A stretch of DNA of 64,000 nucleotides from Halomonas organivorans (GTDB taxonomy: Bacteria > Pseudomonadota > Gammaproteobacteria > Pseudomonadales > Halomonadaceae): NCBI RefSeq assembly GCF_014192055.1, contig NZ_JACHXM010000005.1, positions 39,935-103,934 on the forward strand, read 5' to 3'. Positions 1-9,033 of this stretch are shown piece after piece; position 1 is the stretch's first letter; each line of letters opens with the position of its first letter. The notes beneath the pieces were generated by a model, which did not search any database, had not been told where the DNA came from, and worked only from the letters and a program-made list of their open reading frames with translations. A program made the translations under genes and the position numbers.

Positions 1-430
1 AATGAGCCGGAACATGCGCCGTCGGCGCTCTTGAGCGTTCAGCGCGGCGCGTCGTAGCGTCCCTCGCGGCCCTTCGAGAATACCACCTGCCAGAGCTGGA
101 GGTGGCGAGCGCGGAAAGCGCCTGCACGCACTGACAGGCCGGAAATGAGCCGGAACATGCGCCGTCGGCGCTCTTGAGCGTTCAGCGCGGCGCGTCGTAG
201 CGTCCCTCGCGGCCCTTCGAGAATACCACCTGCCAGAGCGGGAGGTGGCGAGCGCGGAAAGCGCCTGCACGCACTGACAGGCCGGAAATGAGCCGGAACA
301 TGCGCCGTCGGCGCTCTTGAGCGTTCAGCGCGGCGCGTCGTAGCGTCCCTCGCGGCCCTTCGAGAATACCACCTGCCACAGCTGGAGGTTGCGAGCGCGG
401 AAAGCGCCTGCACACACTGACAAATAATAC
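1..430. repeat. 143-bp tandem repeats of the cfa 3' end
   Basis: Three consecutive units with a period of 143 bp. The unit at about 287-430 is the authentic 3' end of cfa. Two further copies (about 144-286 and 1-143, running to the window edge) lie downstream of it in the sense of transcription. Each copy repeats the codons for the cfa C-terminus and its stop (complement of tca at 325, 182 and 39). The copies differ at only a few bases, so the duplication is recent. The gene copy departs from the others near 421-432. The sequence CGGAACATGCGCCG recurs at the junction and may have seeded slippage. No complete gene lies in 1-324. Confidence 0.9.
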
Positions 431-1476
431 CGGAACATGCGCCGGGTGCGCTCGTTGTAGCGGTCGGCGATCTCGTGCCAGCGGGCATCGAAGTTCGCCA
501 GCCAGGCCATCAGAGTGTGGTCGTAGTCGGCCCCGAAGTTCTGCCAGTCCTCCATCAGCAGCTGGCTCTCGCTGGTCCTGGCGATGTGTACGGCGGAGGG
601 CAGCACGCCATTGGGGAAGATATAGCGATTGATCCATGGGTCGGCACTGATGTGCGAGCTGTTGGAGCCGATGGTGTGCAGCACGAACAGTCCCTCGGGC
701 GGGAGCAGGCGGCTGACCGTCTCGAAATAGGTGTCGTAGTTGCGATGTCCGACATGCTCGAACATGCCGATGGAGACGATACGATCGAACTGTCCCTCCA
801 GATCACGGTAGTCCTCGAGCAGAATCTCGACGGGCAGCCCCTCGCAGCGCTTCCTGGCCAGTTCGGCCTGTTCCCGGGAGATGGTGATGCCGGTCACCTC
901 GACGCCGTGATGGCGAGCAGCGTGTTCCGCGAAGCTTCCCCAGCCGCAACCGATGTCGAGGACCCGCATGCCGGGTTCGAGCTGGAGCTTGCGGCAGGCC
1001 AGCTCGAGCTTGGCGCGCTGTGCCTCGAGCAGGGTATCGGCGTCCTTCCAGTAGCCGCATGAATAGCACATGGTCTCGTCGAGCATGCGTTGGAAGAGGT
1101 CGTTGCCGAGGTCGTAGTGGGCTTCGCCGACGATGTAGGCGCGAGCGCGGCTTTGCAGGTTGAAGAACCCGGCCTGCAGCCGGTACATCAGCCGCTCCGA
1201 CGTGGACTGTGCATGTTCGCCCAGGCCATGGGTCAGCAGCCTGTGAGCCATGTCGTCGATCCGGTCGCAGTCCCACCAGCCGTCCATGTACGCCTCGCCG
1301 AGGCCCAGGGTGCCCTGGTGAAGTACCCTGGGAAAGAAGTCGGGATGGTAGACGCGAATGTCCTGTGAAGCAGGCCCGTTCAGGCCGACGCCTGAGCCGT
1401 CGAGCAGTTTCTCGACGACGCGTCGGGCGCGGGAGTCGGGCAGGGCAATGGGGCCGAGTCGTGGGTCGCTGGTCAT
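325..1476 (-). CDS. cfa: Cyclopropane-fatty-acyl-phospholipid synthase
   Basis: SAM-dependent enzyme that methylenates cis double bonds of phospholipid acyl chains, a stress-related membrane modification made at the inner face of the cytoplasmic membrane. The 383-residue product is full length for the family. The SAM site VLDIGCGWGSF is followed by GITISREQ, and the family pattern around YSCGYW and the C-terminal QLWQVVFSKG are present. The ATG at 1476 is chosen because AGGAGGAG sits just upstream; a GTG at 1500 would add eight residues without a better ribosome site. The gene is monocistronic. Its 3' end is the source of the 143-bp tandem repeats that follow it. Confidence 0.95.
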   Translation of the reverse strand: MTSDPRLGPIALPDSRARRVVEKLLDGSGVGLNGPASQDIRVYHPDFFPRVLHQGTLGLGEAYMDGWWDCDRIDDMAHRLLTHGLGEHAQSTSERLMYRLQAGFFNLQSRARAYIVGEAHYDLGNDLFQRMLDETMCYSCGYWKDADTLLEAQRAKLELACRKLQLEPGMRVLDIGCGWGSFAEHAARHHGVEVTGITISREQAELARKRCEGLPVEILLEDYRDLEGQFDRIVSIGMFEHVGHRNYDTYFETVSRLLPPEGLFVLHTIGSNSSHISADPWINRYIFPNGVLPSAVHIARTSESQLLMEDWQNFGADYDHTLMAWLANFDARWHEIADRYNERTRRMFRYYLSVCAGAFRARNLQLWQVVFSKGREGRYDAPR

Positions 1477-1630
1477 GTCTCCTCCTGATCCTTCAGACAC
1501 GGGTGGCAGCCGGGACAGTCACTGGCGTGATGCTTTGACTCTTAGTCTCCTATTACAAGGCGTTAGCATAGACCAGACCCAATTGTTCCTGACAATCGCT
1601 GCTTTTGACGTTTTATATGAGGACAGCTGA

Positions 1631-1945
1631 ATGAAAGTCATCGTGGATCTTTGTGTGGTACCGATGGGCGTCGGTGTTTCCGTATCGCCGCATGTCGCCG
1701 CCTGCCAGGAAGTGATCGAAGCGTCGGGGCTGGAATATCGCATGCACGCCTATGGCACCAACGTCGAGGGGCCGTGGGACGAGGTCATGGCCGTGGTCAA
1801 GCGCTGCCATGAGCGAGTGCACCAAATGGGAGCGCCGCGAATCACGTCCACGCTCAAGCTGGGTACGCGTACCGATCGAGAACAGGGCATGGACGACAAG
1901 GTCGCGAGCGTCGAGGCCCTGCTGGGCAGCCGATCATCACCGTAG
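1631..1945 (+). CDS. MTH1187-type thiamine-binding protein
   Basis: Small protein (104 aa) of the MTH1187/YqgV family, formerly DUF77, some members of which bind thiamine. The start MKVIVDLCVVPMG, the G(V)SVS segment and the Y-x-x-x-x-x-GT-x-(V/I)EG motif fit the family, which forms ferredoxin-like oligomers. A GAGGA ribosome site precedes the ATG. It is divergent from cfa, with 154 bp between the starts, and has no obvious operon partner, so its physiological role cannot be read from context. Confidence 0.8.
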   Translation: MKVIVDLCVVPMGVGVSVSPHVAACQEVIEASGLEYRMHAYGTNVEGPWDEVMAVVKRCHERVHQMGAPRITSTLKLGTRTDREQGMDDKVASVEALLGSRSSP

Positions 1946-2176
1946 GTGTCATGTTTACTTTACGGCTTGTCAGGAATGCTTGCCGCCTCGGCGGCGCGAA
2001 TCATGGGGTAGCCAGGGGTGTAACGAAAGTGTGACGACCGCTGGGTCGGCAATGGGGTCCAGGCGGACTGGAGCGCCGGTCGCGGGCATTCCGGCAGGGG
2101 CGGGGGGCCACTAGTCTGGGGGCATCCAAGGGCCGAGTGCCCCGACGACAACCACAACGCCATCCGGAGGTTCTGC

Positions 2177-3277
2177 ATGAACGCCCCTGCCCAGACGAGC
2201 CAGCTCGACACCGCCAATCCCATCGGCACCGACGGGTTCGAATTCGTCGAGTACACCGCCCCGACCGCCGAGGGCATCGATGCCCTGCGCCGGCTGTTCC
2301 TGCAGCTGGGCTTCACCGAGACCCGCAAGCATCGCTCCAAGGAAGTATTCCTGTTCCAGCAGGAGCACATCAATTTCGTGCTCAATGCCGAGCCGAACAG
2401 CCAGGCCGCAGAATTCGCCCGTGTCCACGGCCCGTCCGCCTGCGCCATGGCCTGGAAGGTCGCCGATGCCAGGCAGGCCTTCGAGCATGCCGTGTCCTGC
2501 GGCGCCAAGCCGGTGGACATCCCGGTAGGCGAGGGCGAGGTCGGTATCCCGGCCGTGGAGGGTATCGGTGGTTCACTGCTCTATTTCGTCGATCACAAGC
2601 TCGACGGCGATGGTCGCACCATCTATGACATCGACTTCGCGCCGATCGGCGATTGCACGCCGCAGGATCATAGCGTCGGCCTGCAGGTGCTCGACCACCT
2701 GACCCACAACGTCGATCGCGGCCAGATGGATGTCTGGGCGGACTTCTACACCCGGGTAGCCAACTTCCGCGAGATCCGCTATTTCGACATCGCCGGCAAG
2801 AAGACCGGGCTGCACTCTCGCGCCATGACGGCGCCCTGCGGCAAGATGCACATCCCGATCAACGAGTCCGCCGACGACAACTCGCAGATCGCCGAATTCC
2901 TGCGCGAGTACAACGGCGAGGGCATCCAGCACCTGGCCATGGCCACCGATGACATCTATGCCACGGTGCGGGCGCTGAAGGCCAACGGCATCCAGTTCCT
3001 GAGCACGCCGGACACCTACTACGAGAAGGTCGACCAGCGGGTGCCCAACCATGAAGAGGATCTCGAGTCCCTGCGCGAACTGAACCTGCTGGTGGACGGC
3101 GCGCCCGAGCAGGGTGTGCTGCTGCAGATCTTCACCGAGACCGTGATCGGTCCGATCTTCTTCGAGATCATCCAGCGCAAGGGCAACGACGGCTTTGGCG
3201 AAGGCAACTTCAAGGCCCTGTTCGAATCCATCGAGGAAGACCAGATTCGGCGCGGCGTGCTCAAGGCCGACGACTGA
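2177..3277 (+). CDS. hpd: 4-hydroxyphenylpyruvate dioxygenase
   Basis: Fe(II) enzyme that converts 4-hydroxyphenylpyruvate to homogentisate in tyrosine degradation. The 366-residue length is typical. Two vicinal-oxygen-chelate halves are visible. The iron ligands are expected in HLTHN (residues 174-178), QHLAMAT and the C-terminal FFEIIQRKG, all present. GGAGG lies a few bases upstream of the start. It stands alone: hmgA and the rest of the homogentisate pathway are not in the window. The 231 bp upstream hold no gene. After the stop there are GATCG-rich inverted repeats but no T-run. Confidence 0.96.
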   Translation: MNAPAQTSQLDTANPIGTDGFEFVEYTAPTAEGIDALRRLFLQLGFTETRKHRSKEVFLFQQEHINFVLNAEPNSQAAEFARVHGPSACAMAWKVADARQAFEHAVSCGAKPVDIPVGEGEVGIPAVEGIGGSLLYFVDHKLDGDGRTIYDIDFAPIGDCTPQDHSVGLQVLDHLTHNVDRGQMDVWADFYTRVANFREIRYFDIAGKKTGLHSRAMTAPCGKMHIPINESADDNSQIAEFLREYNGEGIQHLAMATDDIYATVRALKANGIQFLSTPDTYYEKVDQRVPNHEEDLESLRELNLLVDGAPEQGVLLQIFTETVIGPIFFEIIQRKGNDGFGEGNFKALFESIEEDQIRRGVLKADD

Positions 3278-3454
3278 TCCGTTCGATCGGACCGGTCGAT
3301 CGAGATGACCGGATCCGATGGGCAGGGTGTCGAAAGCTAGAACAATCCCCCGACTCCCTGCCCATTCACGACAAAATCCGTCACAATATGGCCCTGCCGT
3401 GGCCTCACCCCCTGTGGCGGGCGACAACAACAGTTCCGTGATCCCTGGTGTGAC

Positions 3455-4915
3455 ATGACAAACGACGCACAACCTCGTACTCAGTGGCTGGGCCGCTGGG
3501 GCTTCGTCCTGGCGGCGACCGGCTCCGCGGTCGGCCTGGGCAATGTCTGGAAGTTCCCCTACATGACCGGCGAATATGGCGGCGGTGCCTTCGTGCTGGT
3601 CTATCTGGCCTGCATCCTGGCGCTCGGCGTGCCGGTGATGATGACCGAGATCGCCCTCGGTCGACGCGGCCGCGGTAGCCCCATCGATGCCATCCGTCGC
3701 GTGGCGGCCGAATCCGGTGGCGCCTCGCTGTGGTCATTGCTGGGCTGGATGGCCATGCTCTGCGGGTTCATGATCCTGTGTTTCTACGTAGTGGTGGCCG
3801 GCTGGTCGTTCTCCTATCTGTGGAAGATGCTCAGCGGCGGCCTGGCGGGCTCCAGCGTCGACGACATGGCGGCGATCTTCGGCGCCAACAACGAGAGCCC
3901 GCTCAACCTGGGCTTCTGGAGTACCCTGGTCACCCTGGCCACCATGGTGATCGTCGGCAAGGGCGTTCAGGCCGGCATCGAGAAGAGCGTGAGCTGGATG
4001 ATGCCCGGCATGGTCGTGATGCTGTTGATCATGATCGCCTATGGCGCGTTCTCCGGCGGCTTCGGCGATGCGCTCCACTTCCTGTTCGCCTTCAATGCCG
4101 GCAGCCTGTCCAGCGAAGGCATGCTGGCGGCGATGGGGCATGCATTCTTCACCCTGTCGCTGGCCTCCGGCGCGATCCTGACCTATGGCAGCTACCTGCC
4201 GCGCAATGCCTCCATCGGTCGCACCACACTGACGGTGGCGGTGGCCGATACCCTGGTCGCCCTGATGGCAGGCCTGGCCATCTTCCCGGTGATCTTTGCC
4301 AACGGCATGGAGCCGGGCAGCGGTCCGGGGCTGATCTTCATGAGCCTGCCGCTGGCCTTCCAGGCCATGCCGCTTGGCACGCTGTTCGGTGTGCTGTTCT
4401 TCATCATGCTGTCGATGGCCGCGCTGACCTCGTCGATCTCCATGGTCGAGGCTACGGTCTCCTGGCTGACCGACAACAAGGGCATCTCGCGCCGTGCCGC
4501 GGCCTGGGGTACCGGCATCGTGCTGTGGATCATCAGCACCCTGGCCATGCTGTCCTTCAACGTCGGCGCCGAGTGGACCCTGGCCGGCAAGCACTTCTTC
4601 GGCTGGCTGGATTACCTGACTTCGCGCTGGATGATGCCGCTGGGGGGCCTGGGCATGGTGCTGCTGGCCGGCTTCGTGCTCAAGAGCGAGACGCTGCGCG
4701 AGGAGCTCGGTCTTTCTCCGGCCATGCATGCCCTGTGGCTGTTCATGGTGCGCTACGTCAGCCCGCTGGGCATCGTGGTCATCTTCGTCGATGCCCTGGG
4801 TATTGCCACTCTCGACTTCGGTGAGCAGTGGCCCTGGCTGCTGCTGGTGCTGGCCGTGATCGCCGTGATCGGTGAGCTCGCCAGTCCCCGCTTGAAGCGT
4901 GTGCTGAGCGCCTGA
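3455..4915 (+). CDS. Sodium-dependent transporter of the NSS/SNF family
   Basis: Inner-membrane secondary transporter that couples Na+ to uptake of an amino acid or related amine; the substrate cannot be assigned. The 486-residue protein opens with the family signature GRWGFVLAATGSAVGLGNVWKFPY, in which the unwound TM1 binds Na+ and substrate. It carries about 11-12 hydrophobic segments, usual for bacterial NSS proteins. It is followed by a strong terminator, so it is probably a single-gene unit. Confidence 0.93.
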   Translation: MTNDAQPRTQWLGRWGFVLAATGSAVGLGNVWKFPYMTGEYGGGAFVLVYLACILALGVPVMMTEIALGRRGRGSPIDAIRRVAAESGGASLWSLLGWMAMLCGFMILCFYVVVAGWSFSYLWKMLSGGLAGSSVDDMAAIFGANNESPLNLGFWSTLVTLATMVIVGKGVQAGIEKSVSWMMPGMVVMLLIMIAYGAFSGGFGDALHFLFAFNAGSLSSEGMLAAMGHAFFTLSLASGAILTYGSYLPRNASIGRTTLTVAVADTLVALMAGLAIFPVIFANGMEPGSGPGLIFMSLPLAFQAMPLGTLFGVLFFIMLSMAALTSSISMVEATVSWLTDNKGISRRAAAWGTGIVLWIISTLAMLSFNVGAEWTLAGKHFFGWLDYLTSRWMMPLGGLGMVLLAGFVLKSETLREELGLSPAMHALWLFMVRYVSPLGIVVIFVDALGIATLDFGEQWPWLLLVLAVIAVIGELASPRLKRVLSA

Positions 4916-4936
4916 GCCCCGTCGCTGCAGGTTCCG

Positions 4937-4975
4937 CACGGCCCCCGCCTGTGGCGGGGGCCGTGTCGTTTGTTG
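4937..4975 (+). terminator. Rho-independent terminator after the NSS transporter
   Basis: A perfect 13-bp GC stem (4937-4949 with 4953-4965) closes on a TGT loop and is followed by the short T-rich stretch TCGTTTGTT. Confidence 0.85.
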
Positions 4976-5097
4976 GTGCTGAGGCCGACCCGGTGGTGGA
5001 TCGGTTATATGCTTGCGCCCAGTGAAGAGTGGCATTCGTCCGGCGAATTAATTACTTTATTGCATATAAAGCTCTTTTGACTTCGAGATATTGGAAT

Positions 5098-5970
5098 ATG
5101 TGTGCCGCCTCTTCTCCCGTTCTACAGGCCCTCCGGCTGCCTCCCGAGTCGTCCTCGTTGGCACCCGGCCGAGTCAGCCTGGTCGGAGCCGGCCCCGGGG
5201 ATCCCGAACTCTTGACCATCAAGGCCCTGCGGCGTCTGCAGGCGGCCGATGTCATCCTCCACGATCGCCTGGTCAGCGAGGAGATCCTGGCCCTGGCCGC
5301 TGCCGACGCTCAGCGGCTGTATGTCGGCAAGGCACGCTCCGACCACAGCGTGCCCCAGGAGGGCATCAACCAGGCGCTGGTGGAATGGGCGCAAGCAGGG
5401 AAGCGTGTCGTCCGCTTGAAGGGCGGCGATCCCTTCATCTTCGGGCGCGGCGGCGAGGAGCTGGAAACCCTGGTGGCGGCCGGCGTCGACGTGGAGGTGG
5501 TGCCGGGCATCACGGCCGCCTCGGGGTGTGCCGCCTATGCCGGCATTCCGTTGACCCATCGCGACCACGCCCAGTCGGTGCGTTTCATCACCGGGCACCT
5601 GCGCAACGGTACCTGCGAGCTGGACTGGCCGGCGCTGGCAAGTCCTGGCCAGACGCTGGTGTTCTACATGGGACTTGGCAGCCTCGAGCTCATCAGTGAG
5701 CGACTGCGCGCCCACGGCTTGCCGGGCGATACCCCCCTGGCGCTGATCGAGCAGGGCACCACGTCGCGTCAGCGCGTTCATGTCGGAAGCCTGATGCATT
5801 TGCCGTCGGCGGTCGAGTTAGGTAATATTCGACCGCCGACACTTGTCATCGTCGGCACGGTGGTGACGTTGCATGACGCATTGGCCTGGTTCGACAGCGA
5901 GCGAGCCGGAAGCCTGGGTTGGCTGCAGGGAAAGCACCCGACACCGTCTGACACGTCTCGAGGCGCCTGA
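5098..5970 (+). CDS. cobA: Uroporphyrinogen-III C-methyltransferase
   Basis: Transfers two methyl groups from SAM to uroporphyrinogen III, giving precorrin-2 for siroheme or cobalamin. The 290-residue protein is a stand-alone SUMT, without the CysG dehydrogenase/ferrochelatase part. Signatures include [15 protein letters not shown] near the N-terminus, [16 protein letters not shown] and [10 protein letters not shown]. The ATG at 5098 is preferred over the in-frame ATG at 5029, because the extra 23 residues are AT-rich and unlike the family. No strong ribosome site marks either. It stands between the NSS terminator and an RlpA-like gene. Confidence 0.92.
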   Translation: MCAASSPVLQALRLPPESSSLAPGRVSLVGAGPGDPELLTIKALRRLQAADVILHDRLVSEEILALAAADAQRLYVGKARSDHSVPQEGINQALVEWAQAGKRVVRLKGGDPFIFGRGGEELETLVAAGVDVEVVPGITAASGCAAYAGIPLTHRDHAQSVRFITGHLRNGTCELDWPALASPGQTLVFYMGLGSLELISERLRAHGLPGDTPLALIEQGTTSRQRVHVGSLMHLPSAVELGNIRPPTLVIVGTVVTLHDALAWFDSERAGSLGWLQGKHPTPSDTSRGA

Positions 5971-6016
5971 TCGCGGAGGAGGCCGGTCGGCGTACAAGTC
6001 GATGTGAGGTTGACGC

Positions 6017-6439
6017 ATGGGGTATTCCGGCAAGGCGAGCCTGGCTCGCCCCAGAGGATGGCGTTTGTTGTTGTTGGCAGGTCTGGCGGTGTGGGCGCTG
6101 AGCGCCGCCGAGACGAGCCTGGCCCACCCGACCGACGGGCGAGCGGCGGCGATGCAGAAGGGGGTCGCGTCCTACTACAGCGACCGCTTCCAGGGCCGCA
6201 CTACGGCCAGCGGTGAGCCCTTCGATCAGCGCGAACTGACCGCTGCCCATCGCAGTCTGCCGTTCGGTACCAAGGTGCTGGTCACCCGTCGCGATAACGG
6301 TCGACAGGTCGAAGTGATGATCAACGATCGCGGGCCATTCGTGAGCGGCCGCGTGATCGATCTCTCCAAGAGCGCCGCCCGCGCGCTCGGTATGTTGCAT
6401 CGCGGCACCGCGCCCGTACAGCTGAGTCTCGCTCGCTGA
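6017..6439 (+). CDS. Septal ring lytic transglycosylase RlpA-like protein
   Basis: Double-psi beta-barrel protein of the RlpA family, which cleaves peptidoglycan strands lacking stem peptides or acts in cell separation. The 140-residue precursor has a basic N-terminus and a hydrophobic segment (about residues 17-36), then the RlpA core: ASYYSDRFQGRTTASGE, LPFGTKVLVT and INDRGPFVSGRVIDLS. There is no lipobox cysteine and no SPOR domain, so it is a short, probably periplasmic member rather than canonical RlpA. GAGG lies 8 bp before the ATG. Confidence 0.85.
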   Translation: MGYSGKASLARPRGWRLLLLAGLAVWALSAAETSLAHPTDGRAAAMQKGVASYYSDRFQGRTTASGEPFDQRELTAAHRSLPFGTKVLVTRRDNGRQVEVMINDRGPFVSGRVIDLSKSAARALGMLHRGTAPVQLSLAR

Positions 6440-6451
6440 GCGACTCAGGGA

Positions 6452-6503
6452 AGCCGACCAGGTCCGCACCCCGTGACGCGAGCCTGGTCGGCTGACTTTT
6501 TTT
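6452..6503. terminator. Terminator between convergent genes
   Basis: An 11-bp perfect stem (6452-6462 with 6483-6493) with a 20-nt loop, followed by GACTTTTTTT on the plus strand. It serves the RlpA-like gene and separates it from the convergent operon ending at 6533. Confidence 0.85.
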
Positions 6504-6532
6504 CATCCCCCCCTGCCTTTTTCCTGGGCGTG

Positions 6533-7663
6533 CTATTGCCTGGCGTCCGCTGGGCGTGTGGCGTCATCCTGGCTCGCCGTGGGCGCGAGCGATGCCTGGT
6601 GCCGCGTGAACTCTCGCTGCCAGCGCGTCAGCAGGGCTTGGCGTTTCAGGTCGTCGAGGGTGGCCAGCAGGCCGGGCCCCAGGGTGACCGGGCGCAGGGC
6701 GTCGCCGTGGCTGGAGCGCAGGGCCCAGGCCGTGCCGGGGCCGGTGAGGGCCGGATGAACGGCCCCCAGGGAGGTCTCCCGGGCAATCACTTGCTGGCCA
6801 GCCTTGCCGATCAGGAAGTCCATGAAGCGGCGTGCCTCGTCGGGGTGCGGCGCCTGGCGAGGGATCAGTGCCAGGCGCTGGGTGACCAGCGTGTAGTCGT
6901 CGGGGACGACCATTTCCAGGCCCGGATGCCGCTCGACCACCTCGCGGGCATAGCTCCCGAGCAGGTTATAGCCCAGCCAGAAGCGGCCGTCGATCAGGCC
7001 CTCGAGCATTTCCCCGGTGGTGGCCGCCAGGGCGGTATCCGTTGCACCGAAGGCGGCGATCAGGTCCCAGTAGCGCGGCGACAGCCGCGATTCCTCGATG
7101 GCATAGCCGTAGCCGGCCCCGCTCACGTTCGGGTCGTAGGTCACCACGCGTCCGCGTAGTACTTCCGGGTGGCGCTGCAGCAGTGCCAGCAGGTCGGCGT
7201 GGCTGGCGGGGCGACCGAAGCGCTCGATGAGCTCGCGACGCACCACCATGACGATCGGCTCGAAGGTGACGGCGAACAGTTCACGGCGCCAGCGGGCCCA
7301 GGCGGGCCATGCCCTGGCCTCCGGCGTGTTCAGCGGCTGGGCATGGCCATCGTTGGCCAGCCGGTACTGCCAGGGCATGGCCGAGGACATCAAGACGTCG
7401 ACTTCGCCCGGTGCCTCGAGGAAGCGCCGATACAGGGGGAGGGTGTCGAGATTGCGGTAGGTCAGATCGATGGTCGGATAGCGGGCGTGGAAGTCCGCGA
7501 GAATCGGCCGCGCATAGGTCGGATCCAGGGCGCCGTGGATCACCAGGCGGCCAGGCGCCTCGCCGTCCATCTCCCGGGCCGGATAGTGGAGTCGTTCGTC
7601 GGCCGTGGCCAGGCTGGCGCCGCTGAGCCATAGCAGCAGAAGGCACAGCAGTCGGTGGATCAT
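6533..7663 (-). CDS. Periplasmic solute-binding protein encoded with the sensor kinase
   Basis: 376-residue extracellular solute-binding protein of the ABC (iron/polyamine-like) class. A signal peptide with a hydrophobic run (LLCLLLLWLSGASLATA) is followed by a type II binding-protein fold: LVIHGALDPTYARPILADF, VDVLMSSAM and the late segment RRFMDFLIGKAGQQVI. It overlaps the kinase stop by 4 nt and is the last gene of an IclR-regulator-kinase operon. No permease or ATPase accompanies it. By analogy with PgtC of the PgtABC system it may present a ligand to the kinase rather than feed a transporter (inference). Confidence 0.8.
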   Translation of the reverse strand: MIHRLLCLLLLWLSGASLATADERLHYPAREMDGEAPGRLVIHGALDPTYARPILADFHARYPTIDLTYRNLDTLPLYRRFLEAPGEVDVLMSSAMPWQYRLANDGHAQPLNTPEARAWPAWARWRRELFAVTFEPIVMVVRRELIERFGRPASHADLLALLQRHPEVLRGRVVTYDPNVSGAGYGYAIEESRLSPRYWDLIAAFGATDTALAATTGEMLEGLIDGRFWLGYNLLGSYAREVVERHPGLEMVVPDDYTLVTQRLALIPRQAPHPDEARRFMDFLIGKAGQQVIARETSLGAVHPALTGPGTAWALRSSHGDALRPVTLGPGLLATLDDLKRQALLTRWQREFTRHQASLAPTASQDDATRPADARQ

Positions 7664-9033
7664 GATGCCTCTCCCGGAAATTGCAGGCTGACCTTGAGCC
7701 CTCGTGCCCCCGTGCCGTCGTCGAGCCGCAGTCGGGCGCCATGAGTGCGCGCGATGCCGTCGACGATGGCAAGCCCGAGCCCCGAGCCCTCGGGGTCGTC
7801 GCTGCCACGATGAAAGGGGCGCAGCATCAGCAGTCGCTGGGCCGCAGGGATGCCTGGACCGTCGTCCTCGACCTCGAGAACGGGCGGGGTGACGACGACG
7901 CGTACGGTGATGTGCCTGGCGCCATAGCGCCGGGCGTTGTCGATGAGGTTGCCTAGCGCTTCCTCGAGCTGCCAGTCGAGTCCCGGCACCGTCACGGGCG
8001 CCTCGGGTGCTTCCACGCCCAGGTCGATCCCGTCGCGGTGGCAGCCGGCCCAGTGTGTTCGCACCGCGTTGCGGGCCAGGGTGCCGAGATCGAGCGGCAG
8101 CAAGTCGGGCTGGTATTCGGGATTGTCGAGCCGGGTCAGCGAGAGCAGTTGAACGGCCAGGTGCGACGTGCGGGCACTGGTCGCCTGCATCGCCTCCAGG
8201 GCGTCGCGCCAGCGCTGTGGATCGTCCTGCCGCAGGGCCAGTTCGGCGCGGGCCGAGAGGCCGGCGAGCGGGGTGCGCAATTGATGCGAGGCGTCGCCGA
8301 TGAAGCGCTCCTGGTTGGCTCGCACGCGGCGCATGCGGGCCAGCAGTTCGTTGAGGGTCTGGCGCAGCTCGGCCAGTTCCCGTGGCAGGGACAGCTCCAG
8401 CGGCGCCAGGGTGCGCGGGTCGCGGGCGCGAATGGCCCGGCGCAGGCGGGTCAGCGGCGTCAGGGCGCCGCGGATGGCCAGCACCACCACGACCCCCGCG
8501 AGTCCCGCCATGCCCAGGATGTAGACCAGGTTGGCCCGCAGCAGCTCGTTGGTGAGCCCTTCCCGCCCCTCCCGGGTATGCGCCACACGCACCTCGAAGC
8601 GTTCGCGCTGACGCCAGTCCTCCAGCCGCGAGCGTCGGATGCCCTGGCGCAGCTCGAGGCCGTGCCAGCTCAGGTCGCGGAAGCGCAGGGTCGAGGCCTC
8701 GCCGTCGGACTCGCGGGGCGGACCGGGCAGGTCGGCGTTGCCGGTGACGAAACGCCCGCGAGCGTCGTAGAGCGCATAGAAGACACGCTCCTCGGCATCG
8801 GTGGCGAGCATTTCCAGGGCGGCGGGTGGCAGGTCGAGCCACAGGCGATCGTCCTGCCACTGGACCTGTTCGGCGATGGCCAGGGTGGCGGCCTCCAGCA
8901 GGCGGTCGAAGGCGCGGTCGGCGGTGTGTCTTGCCTCGATCCAGGCCTGCAGCACCATCAGGCCGCCCAGTGCCATCAGCGGCAGCAGCAGCCAGGTCAG
9001 CAGGCGCCGATAGAGGCTGTTCGGCCGCGTCAC
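7660..9033 (-). CDS. Two-component sensor histidine kinase (TctE-like)
   Basis: 457-residue inner-membrane kinase. TM1 is at about residues 9-31, a periplasmic sensor at 32-165, TM2 at about 168-190, then HAMP-like linker, the H-box DASHQLRTPLAG with phospho-acceptor His250, an N-box (LGNLIDNARRYG) and the glycine boxes DDGPGIP and GSGLGLAIV. The GTG at 9033 overlaps the regulator stop (GTGA), implying translational coupling; an upstream in-frame extension is non-homologous. The operon lies divergent to tctCBA, as tctDE does in other bacteria, so it probably senses a tricarboxylate or related acid. Confidence 0.9.
   Translation of the reverse strand: MTRPNSLYRRLLTWLLLPLMALGGLMVLQAWIEARHTADRAFDRLLEAATLAIAEQVQWQDDRLWLDLPPAALEMLATDAEERVFYALYDARGRFVTGNADLPGPPRESDGEASTLRFRDLSWHGLELRQGIRRSRLEDWRQRERFEVRVAHTREGREGLTNELLRANLVYILGMAGLAGVVVVLAIRGALTPLTRLRRAIRARDPRTLAPLELSLPRELAELRQTLNELLARMRRVRANQERFIGDASHQLRTPLAGLSARAELALRQDDPQRWRDALEAMQATSARTSHLAVQLLSLTRLDNPEYQPDLLPLDLGTLARNAVRTHWAGCHRDGIDLGVEAPEAPVTVPGLDWQLEEALGNLIDNARRYGARHITVRVVVTPPVLEVEDDGPGIPAAQRLLMLRPFHRGSDDPEGSGLGLAIVDGIARTHGARLRLDDGTGARGLKVSLQFPGEAS

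Noticed and set aside
1-324. Separate small genes in the cfa repeat copies
   Set aside because: The reading frames only repeat the cfa C-terminus, lack ribosome sites and shift frame between copies.
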